Shown here: one piece after another, positions 45,906 through 57,255 of the stretch | Numbering within the stretch: position 1 is the first letter of the stretch | Layout: each line of letters opens with the position of its first letter | Source of the DNA: Xenopus tropicalis | Taxonomy: Eukaryota; Chordata; Amphibia; Anura; Pipidae | Direction: 5' to 3' | Length of the DNA: 64,000 nt | Assembly (NCBI RefSeq): GCF_000004195.4 | Contig: NC_030683.2 | Location: forward strand, 65,088,764-65,152,763 | Notes under the pieces: generated by a model | Databases searched by the model: none | What the model saw: the letters and a program-made list of their open reading frames with translations, nothing else | Told to the model about the DNA's origin: nothing | Made by a program: the position numbers and the translations under genes

Positions 45906-46078
45906 TTAAGGGCTGTGGCACACTGGGAGATTAGTCGCCCGTGACAAATCTCCCTTGTTGCTGGCGACTAATCTCCGATATGAAATCCCACCGGCGAGAT
46001 GTCATATAGGGGAGATTAGTCGCCCGCGACAAGGGAGATTTGTCACGGGCAACTAATCTCCCCGTGTGCCACAGCCCT
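45906..46078. mobile_element. Palindromic MITE (GGGCTSTGGCACAC family)
   Basis: TTAAGGGCTGTGGCACACTG and its inverse CCGTGTGCCACAGCCCTAA enclose inner inverted blocks (TTAGTCGCCCGTGACAAATC and inverse). TAA-like flanks are compatible with a Harbinger-type target but not decisive. Confidence 0.72.
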
Positions 46079-46082
46079 AAAC

Positions 46083-46560
46083 AAATAAGTCAAAAGGGAT
46101 TCTGGGAACAAATTCCTTAAGGCTCTTAGAAAAATCCCATTTACATGGGTTTATCCTATAGGCTTAAGCTTATCCACTGGGTTTGTGCAGTGTAGTGCAG
46201 GGTTTTCTGATCAGCTTAGGTAGAGCCAGGAGTGGGGATACACAAATAGGTCAAAACGGTTGAGGAGACCGCCTCATACATATGCAAATAAGTCAAAAGG
46301 GATTCTGGGAACAAATTCCTTAAGGCTCTTAGAAAAATCCCATTTGAGGCAGTCTCCTCAACCCTTTTGACCTATTTGTGTATCCCCACTTCTGGCTCTA
46401 CCTAAGCTGATCAGAAAACCCTGCACTACACTGATGAGCCCCAAGAAGGGTGAAACTGGTCTGATCAGCTATTATCCTGGCTTCTGCTTTAAAACCCAGT
46501 GGATAAGCTTAAGCCTATAGGATAAACCCATGTAAATGGGATTTTTCTAAGAGCCTTAAA
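46083..46560. repeat. Complex inverted and direct repeat with hammerhead core
   Basis: Left arm 46121-46190 (CTTAGAAAAATCCCATTTAC, ATCCTATAGGCTTAAGC) is mirrored at 46492-46557. Block 46196-46270 (GCAGTGTAGTGCAGGG, GATACACAAATAGGTCAAAA) is mirrored at 46352-46433. A direct repeat AAATAAGTCAAAAGGGATTC occurs at 46083 and 46286. The arrangement recalls inverted PLE terminal segments. Confidence 0.65.
46431..46456 (+). ncRNA. Hammerhead core motif, best match
   Basis: CTGATGA, stem GCCC, loop CAAGAA, stem GGGT, then GAAAC: an exact CUGAUGA...GAAA core around a short stem II (one G-U pair at the base). ACTGGTCTGATCAG after it might form a weak stem III. Stem I partners are not clear. Self-cleavage is not shown. 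Confidence 0.4.
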
Positions 46561-47098
46561 CAATAGGCAAAAAGTATGTTCAGCACAAGCCATATCAATT
46601 GACTTAATGCTGAAAAGGTGTATACTGTCCCTTTAAGTGTTAAATGTATTCATTCCTAAGCAATGTCCCACACAACTGACCAGACTAGCTACATATAAAA
46701 ATCCTATGGGAAGAGGACATATTACTAGAGATCTGCAGGGAATCATATAAATGTATACTGTAGGTGTATGGAAATAGGGGACTGAAACATGCTAATCAGT
46801 GTTGAGGAGCTTAGTTTATATTAAAGAAAATTCCCCACAACAAGAAGCAATGCCCTTCATATCTGAGAATGAAAACTTATGGCAGAAGTTGATGGTTGGG
46901 AACCAAAAGTAGTAACTGCTACAATGGTAACTTTGTCCATGGTTTTGATAAGAAAGATAAGAAAGTGACTAGCTATTACCTAAGTTTTTTTTATGCCTTT
47001 TTCTAGCCAAGCAAGTGCAGGCTCAAAAATATTTTTGATACTCAAAATGTGCTGTACATATGATTTTTTTTACATAGTTTCTATCCCTATAACGACCT

Positions 47099-47377
47099 TG
47101 TAAAGAGGCGTAAAGAGGTAAAATATAATTTTATTTCAAATGTAAATAGTTAATAATGGCCAATATTTACTCCAGCCAGCAGGTGGCACCCACCTTTTAG
47201 GTTGGCCTGCTGGGGAGTACCCCTTCAGGAGCCCATATAAGGAAGTGTAGGAACTAGAGACTTTTTCCTTTGCCCAAGAATATCAAGTAGGCATACAGAT
47301 GTCAGTAGAGTCAGACAAGGCTGTACTAAATTATAAGTGCAAATAAACTGGAATTTAAAGATGCATAGTTGGTTACA
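47099..47377 (+). mobile_element. Possible short LTR
   Basis: TGTAAAGAGG ... GTTGGTTACA with a TATA-like CCATATAAGG (about 47232) and AATAAA (about 47341) in LTR order. The flanks (GACCT and GAGAT) do not match, so the borders are uncertain. Confidence 0.35.
47176..47189 (+). promoter_or_regulatory. CTCF-like motif
   Basis: CCAGCAGGTGGCAC matches the core CCASYAGRKGGCRS. It lies upstream of a TATA-like box in the possible LTR, the same arrangement as at 45132. Confidence 0.4.
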
Positions 47378-48574
47378 GAGATATAAAATAGTTATTTTCA
47401 TGTCTTTGCCCACAGTTTAATAAAACAAGGATAAAAGATCTTACATCTTTGGTTTTAAGCAAATCCTAGATGTCATGAGGCATGTTAATATTCTTTGTCT
47501 TTAGAAGGCTTTCAGTGCTTTTACTGGAGGAGTTTTAATCTCCTTTAGCCCCACCTCATCCTATTCTCTCTGTTTTTTCTGTATGAAATAAGCAAAAAAT
47601 ATAGAAAATGTTTTGTTCATTACAGATATCCAAGTAAAACAATCATTGAATCTAGTAAGTAAAAATAATCTTTGAAGTCTAATGTAAGACATAATTGAGT
47701 TTTTGAGAAGCATTGCTTTACTAATTTAATCGAATTCAGAAGTTATTATACCCAACTTTCATTTGGTCTTTATGAAGAAGGAAAACATGTTACTTCATGT
47801 TCCCCCGAGAAAGCTACTGGTTACGCTTGGTGCAGTGACAGGAGAGGATTATTATTATAGATAGTGTTCAGTAGCTCAGCTCATCCATAAACATGCAGTA
47901 TACAAACACCTGTCCTTCGACAGTTGTCTTCCCTACCATCATAAATGCTCCATGGGATTCATTTATCATTCATGAATTTTAATGTGACAATCTGCTAAAA
48001 GCAACTTATGACAATATTAGTTTTCAGAGTGTGGCATATTGCGTTTACTTCACTAAGAAGTTAAATGCAAATTTGTATTTCTTCTTTTGTAATTAATCAG
48101 GTGGGAGTTTAAAAATGTGAAGTTTTCTGATGTCTTAAGCTTCATAAAGACTCTGCTATTCCCAGAACCAAGTTGAAACATCTTTTTTTTTTTTTTTTGC
48201 CACGTTCAGTGCAATTAATAATGTTTCTGTAGGAAAGCTGCTAAAACCCTATTAAAGGGATACATTTATTATCTTAGTAGCAGAGTTTGTAATGGTATGT
48301 AGTTTGTAATGTTTATTGTAAACAATTAACTCTACAATTTAAAAATGTTGTTTTCAAAATAATGTTTTATTTTTTGAGTTTTAATAATCATGTGCAGGCA
48401 GCCATCTCAGTTCATTATACATGATCCAGTTCTTATAGAAACAGCTAGAACATTATCATACCATTATCAAGTTCATTTAGGCAGCTTCTGCCTCAGTCAT
48501 TTAATACTTATGTCTCTGTCTTACCATAAAGCCTTCTAGTAACCTGCTTTTTGGAAGGGTAAGGAGGCATCTAG
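47378..48574. other. Unassigned AT-rich stretch
   Basis: No gene or recognised repeat. Confidence 0.5.
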
Positions 48575-49008
48575 TAGGGCTGGGCGATATACCGTTTAAT
48601 ACCGAATACCGGTGTTTTTTTTTAAAACTATATTCATTTTTCAGATACCGCAATACCGGGGTATCAGGGTACTCACCCCGTGCGGCCCGGTCTCACGCGT
48701 CCCATTGTCCGGTTCTGCGCATGCGTGGGGGGTATTTAAAGCTATCAAACGCCTCCTCCTGTGCTATATTGTCTGCGGCCTTGCCTGGGAAACTAAGCCT
48801 GCCTGATTTACCTTATGACTTTCTGTTGCCGATCCTTCACTTGCCTGACTCTGATTTTCAATACTGCAGTAATTATTCTCTAATTTATTAGGAAATGGGA
48901 TTAACACCTAATCATGCATGGAAAAAAAAATACCGTCAAATACCGTGACACCGATATAATTTTGAAAAATACCGTGATATAAATTTTTGGTCATACCGCC
49001 CAGCTCTA
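48575..49008. mobile_element. hAT-type MITE (TAGGGCTGGGCGATA family)
   Basis: The ends are TAGGGCTGGGCGATATACCG and CATACCGCCCAGCTCTA. Target duplication GCATCTAG at 48567-48574 and 49009-49016. The ACCG-rich subterminal words repeat on both sides. This end type is widespread in vertebrates. Confidence 0.88.
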
Positions 49009-49016
49009 GCATCTAG

Positions 49017-50009
49017 GACCCATTACTTCTCACTGTGTATAATGTATTTCGGGCTAAAGTTCCAGCTGTGTCATTTGGGGTGTTGGTATTAATTTCCACT
49101 CACTGTATAATGTAGGGATATTGCTTTTGGAAGTAATTGTACTATTATTTACATATTTATGTATGGACTTTACTCTAGGAGTGGATTCAGTATGCAGGGC
49201 AGGGTCTGTGGTCAGTTTCTTTCACTAATCATCATGGCCTATGACACCAGTTCTGTGGTATATTGTTTCACTCCGGGTTACCCAGTCTTCAGGCTCCCAA
49301 CTTCCCATTAAGGATAAAAGTATTTGAGGGCATCAAATGTGTTGCAAGCTCACCTGGGCTAGAGGCCAGCTTAATTTGAGAAAATCCTCTTATGCGAATT
49401 CTACTTGCTCTGTGTACACTTTGTTTCCTGTTCTCAGATCATGTATACAGAGCCAAAGGTATTTTTAATAGAATCAAACTACACTATAGAGCTCATTTAC
49501 AAACAGAATCACAGTAAATCACACACTAAGGTGCCATTTACTAACTGTCAGATCTTTTTATTCCTATTTTCCAGATTTTTTAGCACTAAAAGTTGCAAAA
49601 AAAAAGTCAGATTTACATTGTGACAAAATGGCTAAAAATCAGAACCCGATAAATTAATTTTCCAGCTAAAACCCATCAAGATCATGTAGAAGTCAATGCA
49701 AATGTCTCTTCCCTTCCCTGGAGAATCCTTCTTAACTTCAAAGCTGTAGAGGTTTTTGGATTTTTTATGCTGTTTTTTTTGTGCGACAATTTAAAAAAGT
49801 AGAGGTTTCACAACTTTTATGTGACTTTATCCTGCATGTACTTTTTCAGTTCAGACTTTTTAGTAAATGTCAAACATTCATGGAAATGAGTTAATTAAAA
49901 TTTTAATTTTTGATTGCTTGATACGGGCAACATCACAGGTTAAGTTGTCACAGGTGCAACAATTTTTTTTAACACAAATTACTATTTTTTTTTGTTGATG
50001 TGGGTGTGT
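49017..50009. other. Unassigned stretch
   Basis: 49490-49900 has the GCTCATTTACAAAC/TTAGTAAATGTCAAA words of small Xenopus-type MITEs, but borders are not clear. Confidence 0.4.
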
Positions 50010-50745
50010 AATACCTTTTGTATGCTATTTCAGTGATTTTATTGCATTTGTCATTGTTCTTTGTTACTTGTCTGAGCCCATGGAATTTTTGACATATCAA
50101 TTTGGTCACCTCTGGACACCAAATAGATTGATAAATATATGCATATTGGGCATTAAACTGTTCAGTAGACCCCTGGCATGCATATTTAGAATGTTTGATG
50201 TTGGTACAGTACAATATGCGGGGTATATAATGGGGTAAAATCCAAGCTTTGTGAAGATTTTTCTAAATTTCATAAAAACTGCTGCGTTTAGCATAGCTTT
50301 GAAGTTTGGTAGTTTAAGTAGAAAGTTGTATTTACCTCTTTTGGTTTTATCAAAATATGTACTTTTGGAAACTATATGGTTTTCTAGGGTCTCCATACTG
50401 TTAAGGGGTCTTATGGCACATAAAATACATATCAGCTGCTTATACTGGAGTAGCCAGAGTATTAGACATAAAAATGTACTGTATATGCACTATTTTCATT
50501 GGGTGCCTCTGTACACCACATTGTTTGGTAAATCTGTGCATATTGGGCATTAAACTGTTCAGTAGACCCCTGGTGTTCATATTTAGGATGTTTTATGTTT
50601 GTATGTTATGAAATGTGTGGCATATAATGGGGTAAAATGCAAGCTTTGAGGCAATTTTCAAAAATGACATAAATATTTCTAGATTTATTTTAGCATGCTG
50701 TTTGGTGCTTTGCTATACAAAGGCATATATGGCACTACATCAAAA
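50010..50745. mobile_element. Old relic of the piggyBac-type array element
   Basis: GGGCATTAAACTGTTCAGTA recurs at 50148 and 50545 (397 bp apart), with the array landmarks TTTAGGATGTTTTATG and ATATGGTTTTCT. Two diverged units, no ends found. Confidence 0.65.
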
Positions 50746-50989
50746 TTGTGAAATTAATCTTATATGGAGAGCCACACTTAGGCTTATGCAGTAAAAAGGC
50801 ACAAAAAAACAAAAAGCCTTCCAACAGACATAGCATACTTAAAAACACTTAAAATGACACAGCCCCGAGTCAGACAGAAAATGACACAGTAATACCCCAC
50901 TGGGTCATGCCTGCCTGCATCAGATATATCGTAACCTTTGTATTCCTCTGGGCCACATACTGTAAAAAAAAGCATGGTGGCATGGTGCT

Positions 50990-51980
50990 ACAAAACCTCT
51001 TTGCACATTTTGTGCTGCAATTATGCTTCTACTGGGGTAAGTATATCTGCGCTCAACCTCTGTTTAACAAAACTGCATAAAAAAGCAAAAATATAACTCG
51101 ATCATTCAAGGACTATCACTAACAGGATTACAGTTTGATACATCTTTTATAACAGAATATGCTCCAAGGCAAATACATTATTAACACATATCCCTGACAC
51201 CACTACTAACACAATGAACAACAACTATACTAATCCAGTGTCCATAATCTTAAATCAATTAACATAAATACACATGAGTGAAATACATCTAGCACCTAAC
51301 ACAATAAACAAAGTGTTAGAACTGTACTAATCCAGTGCCATCACCACAAATTGGTTAACAAGTTCTTTAGATATGGCAGCAAAGTGACCATGCACTTTGC
51401 AAAAATTCATATGCAGGCTCAGGAATTAATGTAGTCCTACCTATGATATAATCCAGGTATCCGCAGAACATAAATTTAAACATCCGGAGTTTCAATCTCA
51501 GTATTGGGGACAGAGAAAGAGATGTTTATAAAAGAGCAATGGTTTATCAACAATAACCAATAAGTGTCTTGGTGTGTGTTAAATAAAGTGAGCAATGAAC
51601 TTGAAGAATGAGCAAAGTGAACTGACATTGACAAATCAACATAACATACCAACTGTTATGTCTGTGAAGAATCAAGTGTTATTGATTCAATATTAAGCAA
51701 TATGCATCATAATATACTTTATACAAACAGTGTAGTACTCCAGAAGTCCAGCATCCAAATTAGGCATCATGTATCCAGGATACTAATATCCTAGATCCTA
51801 CCTAATCCTACCTACCTAAAGCACACCATAAACCAATAAACGCTGTAAATTTCAGCTCTTCATTTAGACCCTGAGGTGCTTTAGAACTGAACCTTAGAAT
51901 CCATCTGGTTTCTTTTTGTAATAGCACCTTAGTTAAATCACCCCCTCTTGTCCCCAGTTTAACTCTATAATTCACATATA
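50990..51980 (-). mobile_element. PLE 3' part downstream of the CR1 insertion
   Basis: The coding end (51978-51808) is followed on minus by non-coding sequence, presumably the 3' UTR. The 3' border is not defined. Confidence 0.45.
51808..51978 (-). pseudogene. Penelope-like endonuclease C-terminal end
   Basis: The frame YRVKLGTRGGDLTKVLLQKE then TRWILRFSSKAPQGLNEELK is the PLE C-terminal signature (RGGD..LLLQKE..WI..L.T..P.GLNE). It is the direct continuation of the frame that ends at 55890 on the other side of the CR1 (NTTPNGLKAYM). Alone it is a fragment. Confidence 0.7.
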
Positions 51981-52196
51981 GTAACATAGTAAGTTGTAAG
52001 TTGGGTTTAAAAAAAGACATACGTCAATCACGTTCAACCATAATGACTATATATAACCTGCCTAACTGCTAGTTGATCCAGAGGAAGGCAAAAAACCCCA
52101 TCTGAAGCCTCTCTAATTTGCCGCAGAGGGGAAAAAATTCCTTCCTGACTCCAAGATGGCAATCGGACCAGTCCCTGGATCAACTTGTACTAAGAG

Positions 52197-53701
52197 CTAT
52201 CTCCCATAACCCTGTATTCCCTCACTTGCTAAGAATCCATCCAGCCCCTTCTTAAAACTATATAATGTATCAGCCAGCACGACTGATTCGGGGAGGGAAT
52301 TCCAGAACTTCACAGTTCTCACAGTAAAAAATCCTTTCCGAATATTTAAATGGAACCTCCCTTCTTCTAAACTGAGTGGGTGCCCTTGTGTACGTTGGAA
52401 GGACCTACTGGTACATAAAACATTAGAAAGGTTATTATATGATTCCCTTATATATTTATACATAGTTATCATGTCACCTCTTAAGTGCCTCTTCTCCAGT
52501 GTAAACAGACCCAACTTGGCCAGTCTTTCTTCATAACTGAGACTTTCCATACCCTTTACCAGCTTAGTTGCCCTTCCATGGACCCTGTCTAACTCAATAA
52601 TGTCCCGTTTGAGCACTGGAGACCAAAACTGAACAGCATATTCTAGATGGGGCCTTACCAGTGCTCTGTAAAGGGGAAGAATAACCCCCTCCTCCCGTGA
52701 ATCTATACCCCTTTTAATATAGCTCAAAACCCTGTTTGCCCTTGCAGCTGCTGCCTGGCATTGCTTGCTACAGCCAAGTTTATTATCTACAAGGACTCCA
52801 AGGTCCTTCTCCATTATGGATTTGCCTAGTGCAGTCCCATTAAGGGTATAAGTGGCTTGCATATTTTTACATCCCAGGTGCATGACCTTACATTTATCCA
52901 CATTAAATCTCATCTGCCACTTAGCCGCCCAGATTGCCAGTTGGTCAAGATCCTGCTGCAAGGATGCCACATCCTGGATAGAATTGACTGGGCTGCAGAG
53001 TTTTGTGTCATCAGCAAACACTGATACATTGCTTGTAATACACACCCCTAAGTCATTTATGGACAAGTTAAACAAAAGGGGACCCAGTACAGAACCCTGA
53101 GGGACCCCACTGAGAACCTTATTCCAAGTAGAGAATGTACTATTAACAACCACCCTCTGTACCCGATCCTGTAGCCAGTTTTCTATCCATGTGCAAACGA
53201 CTTCACTAAGACCAATAGACTTTAGTTTAGAAAGCAGTCATTTGTGGGGAACGGTATGAAATGCTTTGGCAAAATCCAAATAGATTATATCTACTGCATC
53301 CCTACTGTCCAGCTTCTTACTTAACTCATCATAAAAATTAAATTGGTCTGACATGACCTGTTCTTCATAAAGCCATGCTGATTACTGCTCATAATGCCAT
53401 TCTCCAGTTAATAATTTTGTATGTGATCCCTTAACAAGCCTTCAAATAACTTGCCCACCATGGATATAAAACTTACAGGCCTATAATTGCCAGACTGAGA
53501 TCTTACTCCCTTTTTAAATTTAGCAATGACATTCGCCTTCTTCCAATCCCTAGGTACCATACCTGATGAAAGCGAGTCTGAGAATATCAGAAACAAGGGC
53601 CACTGTAATTCTGACCCTAGCTCTCTCAGTACCTGAGAGTGTATTCCATCTGGCCCAGGTGCCTTGTTTACATTTATCTTGTGTAACCCTTTAAGCACCA
53701 T
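52197..53701 (-). pseudogene. CR1 ORF2 reverse transcriptase
   Basis: 53701-53408 gives the fingers: KAPGPDGIHSQVLREL, WKKANVIAKFKKG, NYRPVSFISMVGKLFEGLLR. 53330-53160 has motif A DIIYLDFAKAFHTVPH, then an in-frame TGA. 53153-52197 holds GVPQGSVLGPLLFNLSINDL and the catalytic FADD (residues 46-49 of that frame) in VSVFADDTKL, then RFNVDKCKVMHLG, RPHLEYAVQFWSPVLKRDI and the C-terminal GFFTVRTVKFWNSLPESVV. All catalytic aspartates are present, which points to recent decay. The enzyme copies the LINE RNA at a nicked target. One premature stop and one frameshift near 53400 break it. Confidence 0.88.
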
Positions 53702-54175
53702 ATCCTATGCCAACCACTGCGTAGTTGGAGCTGAGGCAACAGTGCAGCTATTGGGTGGGACTTGGCCCACTGGCTCCTCTACTGTATACAGAGAAGAAAA
53801 GAACTGGTTAAGCACATCTGCCTTTTCTGTATCCGCTGTAACCATATTGTTACTATAACTCAATGGGGCCACACCCTCAACCTGCATCTTTTTACTATTA
53901 ATATACTTAAAAAACTTTTTGGGGTTAGTCTTGGCCTCTGCCGCAATGCGCTCCTCATTTTCTATCTTTGCCTTCTGGATTGCTGTTTTACAATACTTGT
54001 TATAGTTTTTATATTCATTAAATGCAGTTACTGTCCCCTCTTACTTATATTTCTTAAAAGCTTTCCTTTTTTTCCCTATTAACTTCTTTACCTCAGTGTT
54101 AGACCAAAAACATAATGCCCCAATCTATGCCCTGAAGCACTGTCCTTAAGGAGCTAAAATTTGCTTTTCTAAAAT

Positions 54176-54978
54176 TCAGTGTCTTTGTTGCCCCAGTGTG
54201 ATTTTTTTTTTCCTGCACCAAACATCAAATGAAATAACATTATGGTCACTATTACCCAGGGGTTCAACCACTTGCACATTTGCTATACGTTCTGGGTCAT
54301 TAGAGATCATTAGATCCAATATAGCATGGTTCCTGGTTGGCACCTCAACAACCTTTGACATAAAGTTGTCATGCAGTAAGTTTATAAACCTGTTCCCATT
54401 TACTGTCCTGGCAGTACTATGGCTCCAGTCAATATCAGGATAATTAAAATCCCCCATTATTATCACTTGCCCCAAACTAGCAACCTTTTCTATTTGCAAC
54501 AGGAGCTGAGCCTCCTCACTTACATTAGGGGATCTATAGAATACCCCTACAACCCATAAGGATTCAGCTCCCTCTGTTACCCCCATCACTTCCTCTTTAA
54601 TATTTGCTTTTAATTCTTGCTTAACAGACACACTCCTCCTTTTCTATTCCCCCTGTCCCTTTGAAACAATGTATAACCCCCAATATTAACTGCCCAGTCA
54701 TGCGACTCGTTCAACCAAGTTTCAGCAATGCCAATCACGTCATATTTTCGTTCCAATGCCAGTACCTCCAGCTCTCCCATTTTACCAGTCAGACTCCTTG
54801 CATTGGTAAACATACAGTTAATACTGGTACCGGCGTGAGAATGACGTGTAAACAACTTATAGGCCTCCCTTCCATTATCAGTATTCCGAAGCAAGTCTCC
54901 TCCCCCATTTTCCCTTACTATGCCCACTACCTCATCTATCCTGTCTACCACAGAATTACACGCTGCACCCCCCCCCAC
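54176..54978 (-). pseudogene. CR1 ORF2 apurinic-type endonuclease domain
   Basis: 54978-54610 contains CMFTNARSLTGKMGELEVLA and YDVIGIAETWLNESHDW: the Asn of NARS and Glu of ETWL are metal and phosphate contacts. After a frameshift near 54620 the second frame carries VVGVFYRSPN, IIMGDFNYPDIDW (catalytic Asp and Asn) and GNSDHNVISFDVW (the SDH Asp-His pair). The domain nicks one DNA strand to prime RT. Motifs are complete, so only the frameshift disables it. It lies upstream of the RT in the same orientation. Confidence 0.85.
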
Positions 54979-54994
54979 TCCTAGTTTAAAATCT

Positions 54995-55740
54995 CCTCCA
55001 ACCCTCTAGCCATCTTTTCCCCCAAAGCAGCTGCCCCATCATCATTGAGATGCAGCCCATCCCTGGCAAAGAGCCTGTAGCGGAGTGAGAAATCAGCCCT
55101 GTTCTCCAGAAACCCAAAGCCCTCCTCCCTCCACCAATCTCTCAGCCACGCATTAATCTCCCTAAGCTCCCGCTGCCTTCCAAATTACCTTGGAAGTCCT
55201 CGCCCTCAACTTCTCGCCTAGCTTTTTAAAATCGTTCTTGAGGACTTTCCCCCCTCCTCTAACTTTGTCATTGGTACCTATGTGTATCAAGACCGCCAGG
55301 TCTTCCCCAGCCCCTCTCAACAATTTGTCCACTCGTTCCACCACATGCCGAACCCTAGCACCAGGCAAGCAACACACAGTTCGGCATGTAGGGTCTTTGC
55401 GACAAATTACCCTATCCACCTTTCTAATAATTGAATCCCCTACAACTATATCCTGCCTTCCCTTCCTAGCACTACTTCCCCCACCTGTATTAGAGGTGCC
55501 GGCTCCCAGGGTGCTCTGAGAGTCAGCCTGCTCCATACATGCTAGCTCAGAGCTGTCTTCCCCAGCATCTTTACCTAAAGCGCCAAATCTGCATCTGCAC
55601 CTGCATCTCTCACAAGTAAATGCTGCATGGATCTGCTGCTCCAGGACCACATACATGTGACAAGATGCACACTGAGTAACACCGGCAATCACACTGGAAC
55701 TCATATTGCCACTGGGTACTTTACAGTCTCCCGAGTGCAA
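54995..55740 (-). pseudogene. CR1 ORF1 with SGNH esterase domain
   Basis: The main frame (55740-55162) starts with a cysteine-rich part, CASCHMYV ... CERCRCRCRFG (residues about 25-54), like the zinc knuckle/PHD-like region of CR1 ORF1. Then comes an SGNH hydrolase: VVGDSIIRKVDRVIC with the nucleophile Ser in GDS, and VLIHIGTND with the block III Gly and block IV-type Asn. After a frameshift/deletion near 55175, the frame 55160-54995 supplies WREEGFGFLENRADFSLRYR and RDGLHLNDDG, the Asp and His of the catalytic triad. Esterase-type ORF1 proteins are known from CR1/L2 LINEs of fish, amphibians and birds; they bind nucleic acid and possibly lipids. The break lies between GTND and DGLH, so no intact protein is made. 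Confidence 0.82.
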
Positions 55741-55889
55741 TCCCTTGTATAGTGCCTTTTGGATTTAAATGCCTTTTTGTTTTTAACGCCTGCTAAACAC
55801 TTAATTCACATGCAACACTTAGATTACATGCAACATTCGCTTAGCAGCTCCCACACTCGCTGTGCAGTCAGTAACTTATAGAGGTTCAT

Positions 55890-57255
55890 ATATGCTTTCA
55901 AACCATTAGGAGTAGTATTATGTTTACGTAGAAAATGTTTTTCAACTGTGGGAAACATATTTTTTGCATGGACACTCCACTTTTGCCTCACAAGTATATA
56001 AACCTTTTATATCAAGAACCTATCATCAGAAGAGTCCATAAACTTCAGTGTTTTCTTCATAAAAGAACAGGCCTTACAGTTCCCACAAATATAACTACCT
56101 TTCAACCCATCCATATGGGAAGTTAATTTTGGCATCTTAGATCCTAGAAAATATACATATGGTATAATATATCACCCAAATTCTAATTCCTTTTTGCAGT
56201 CATCTGCACTTTTTCAGATAGAATCCCCTTAAGATGTGGGTCTGATAGGGTCTGAGCAATTACGTCTCATTCTTATAAATTATCCTGTTGGCATACCTTT
56301 AATGAGAGATTCAGGGTGAATAAGTGGCCGTCGGCTTTCAAAAGATATCTGTGATGTTCTAACCATCTGCATATTTATGAATCATCAAATCTAAAAAAGA
56401 GATCTGTGTATCAGACAGTTCTAATGTTAGTTTACTATTCAAAGAGTTAATATTTAATAGTGTCATAAATTTACGACATAGTGATTCCAGCACATCCCAT
56501 AGAATCAATATGTCATCTATATAGTAGGCTCAAAGGAGCACATGTTGTGTATAGTCATTTAAAGAATCATGGAATACAAATTCTCCATCCCACCACCCCA
56601 GGAATAAATTTGCATATGTGGGAGTACATGCTGCCCCCATTACTGTGCCCCTTATTTGGAGGTTATGGATAAATATAAATTGTAGTAGGAGTTGGAGTTG
56701 ATGGATAAAATCATTAAATGTATTACCCCTTGATGTTTAACTCTAAATATTTGACGGCCTCCATTCCAAATTCATGAGGGATGCTGGAATAAAGAGATTC
56801 AACATCACAAGTCACTAACAGGACCAGTGTCGGACTGAAATGTCAGGGGCCCACCAGAAAACCTTGGACCATGGGCCCACTGTCTAAACGATTATTCCTC
56901 CTTTGCTCATTTAATCTCTTTATTATCCTAATCTCTTTGTTCCTCTTTGTTCTCATTTAGGAATAGGGAATGACCATGAAATAGCCCACCTGGAGTTTTC
57001 CTGATATCCCGATGGACCAGTCCAACTCCAGCAAATAGAAGCAAGAGGGACCACTGACACCTAGGCTCACAGGAAGTTTTCCTGGTAGCTTGGTGGGCCA
57101 GTCCGACACTGAACAGGACCCCCTTATCTATCTGCAATTCACTTAATTTAGCTAGTATGTCACATGTATCTCTCACATAAGAAGATAAACCTTTAACTAA
57201 AGGCCTAAGATATCTATCCACAAATGTACATGCTTGATTAGGTACATTGTCCATA
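55890..57255 (-). pseudogene. Penelope-like RT and nuclease, decayed
   Basis: 57255-57120 reads FVDRYLRPLVKGLSSYVRDT then CDILAKLSEL, the PLE RT region before motif A. Directly after the hAT MITE comes VTCDVESLYSSIPHEFGMEA, motif A with the first catalytic Asp. Further on only fragments remain (stops and frameshifts between 56700 and 56200). At 56110-55890 CGNCKACSFMKKTLKF is the cysteine cluster in front of the GIY-YIG nuclease, followed by MFPTVEKHFLRKHNTTPNGL, the nuclease second half. The GIY and YIG blocks themselves seem deleted. The last codons join to 51978 after the CR1. Confidence 0.65.
56825..57111. mobile_element. hAT-type MITE in the PLE
   Basis: The ends CAGTGTCGGACTG and CAGTCCGACACTG are perfect inverses. 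The 8-bp duplication AACAGGAC is at 56817-56824 and 57112-57119. Length 287 bp. It separates two adjoining pieces of the RT frame exactly before motif A. Confidence 0.92.

Larger units (their letters stand above)
51981..55884 (-). mobile_element. CR1 LINE, close to full length
   Basis: From 5' to 3' on minus: short 5' UTR, ORF1 with cysteine-rich and esterase domains (55740-54995), ORF2 endonuclease (54978-54176), RT (53701-52197), 3' tail with ACTTACTATGTTAC. The flanks TTCACATATA (51971) and TTCATATATG (55885) look like an imperfect target duplication. About 3.9 kb. Frameshifts and stops make it inactive. Confidence 0.85.
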
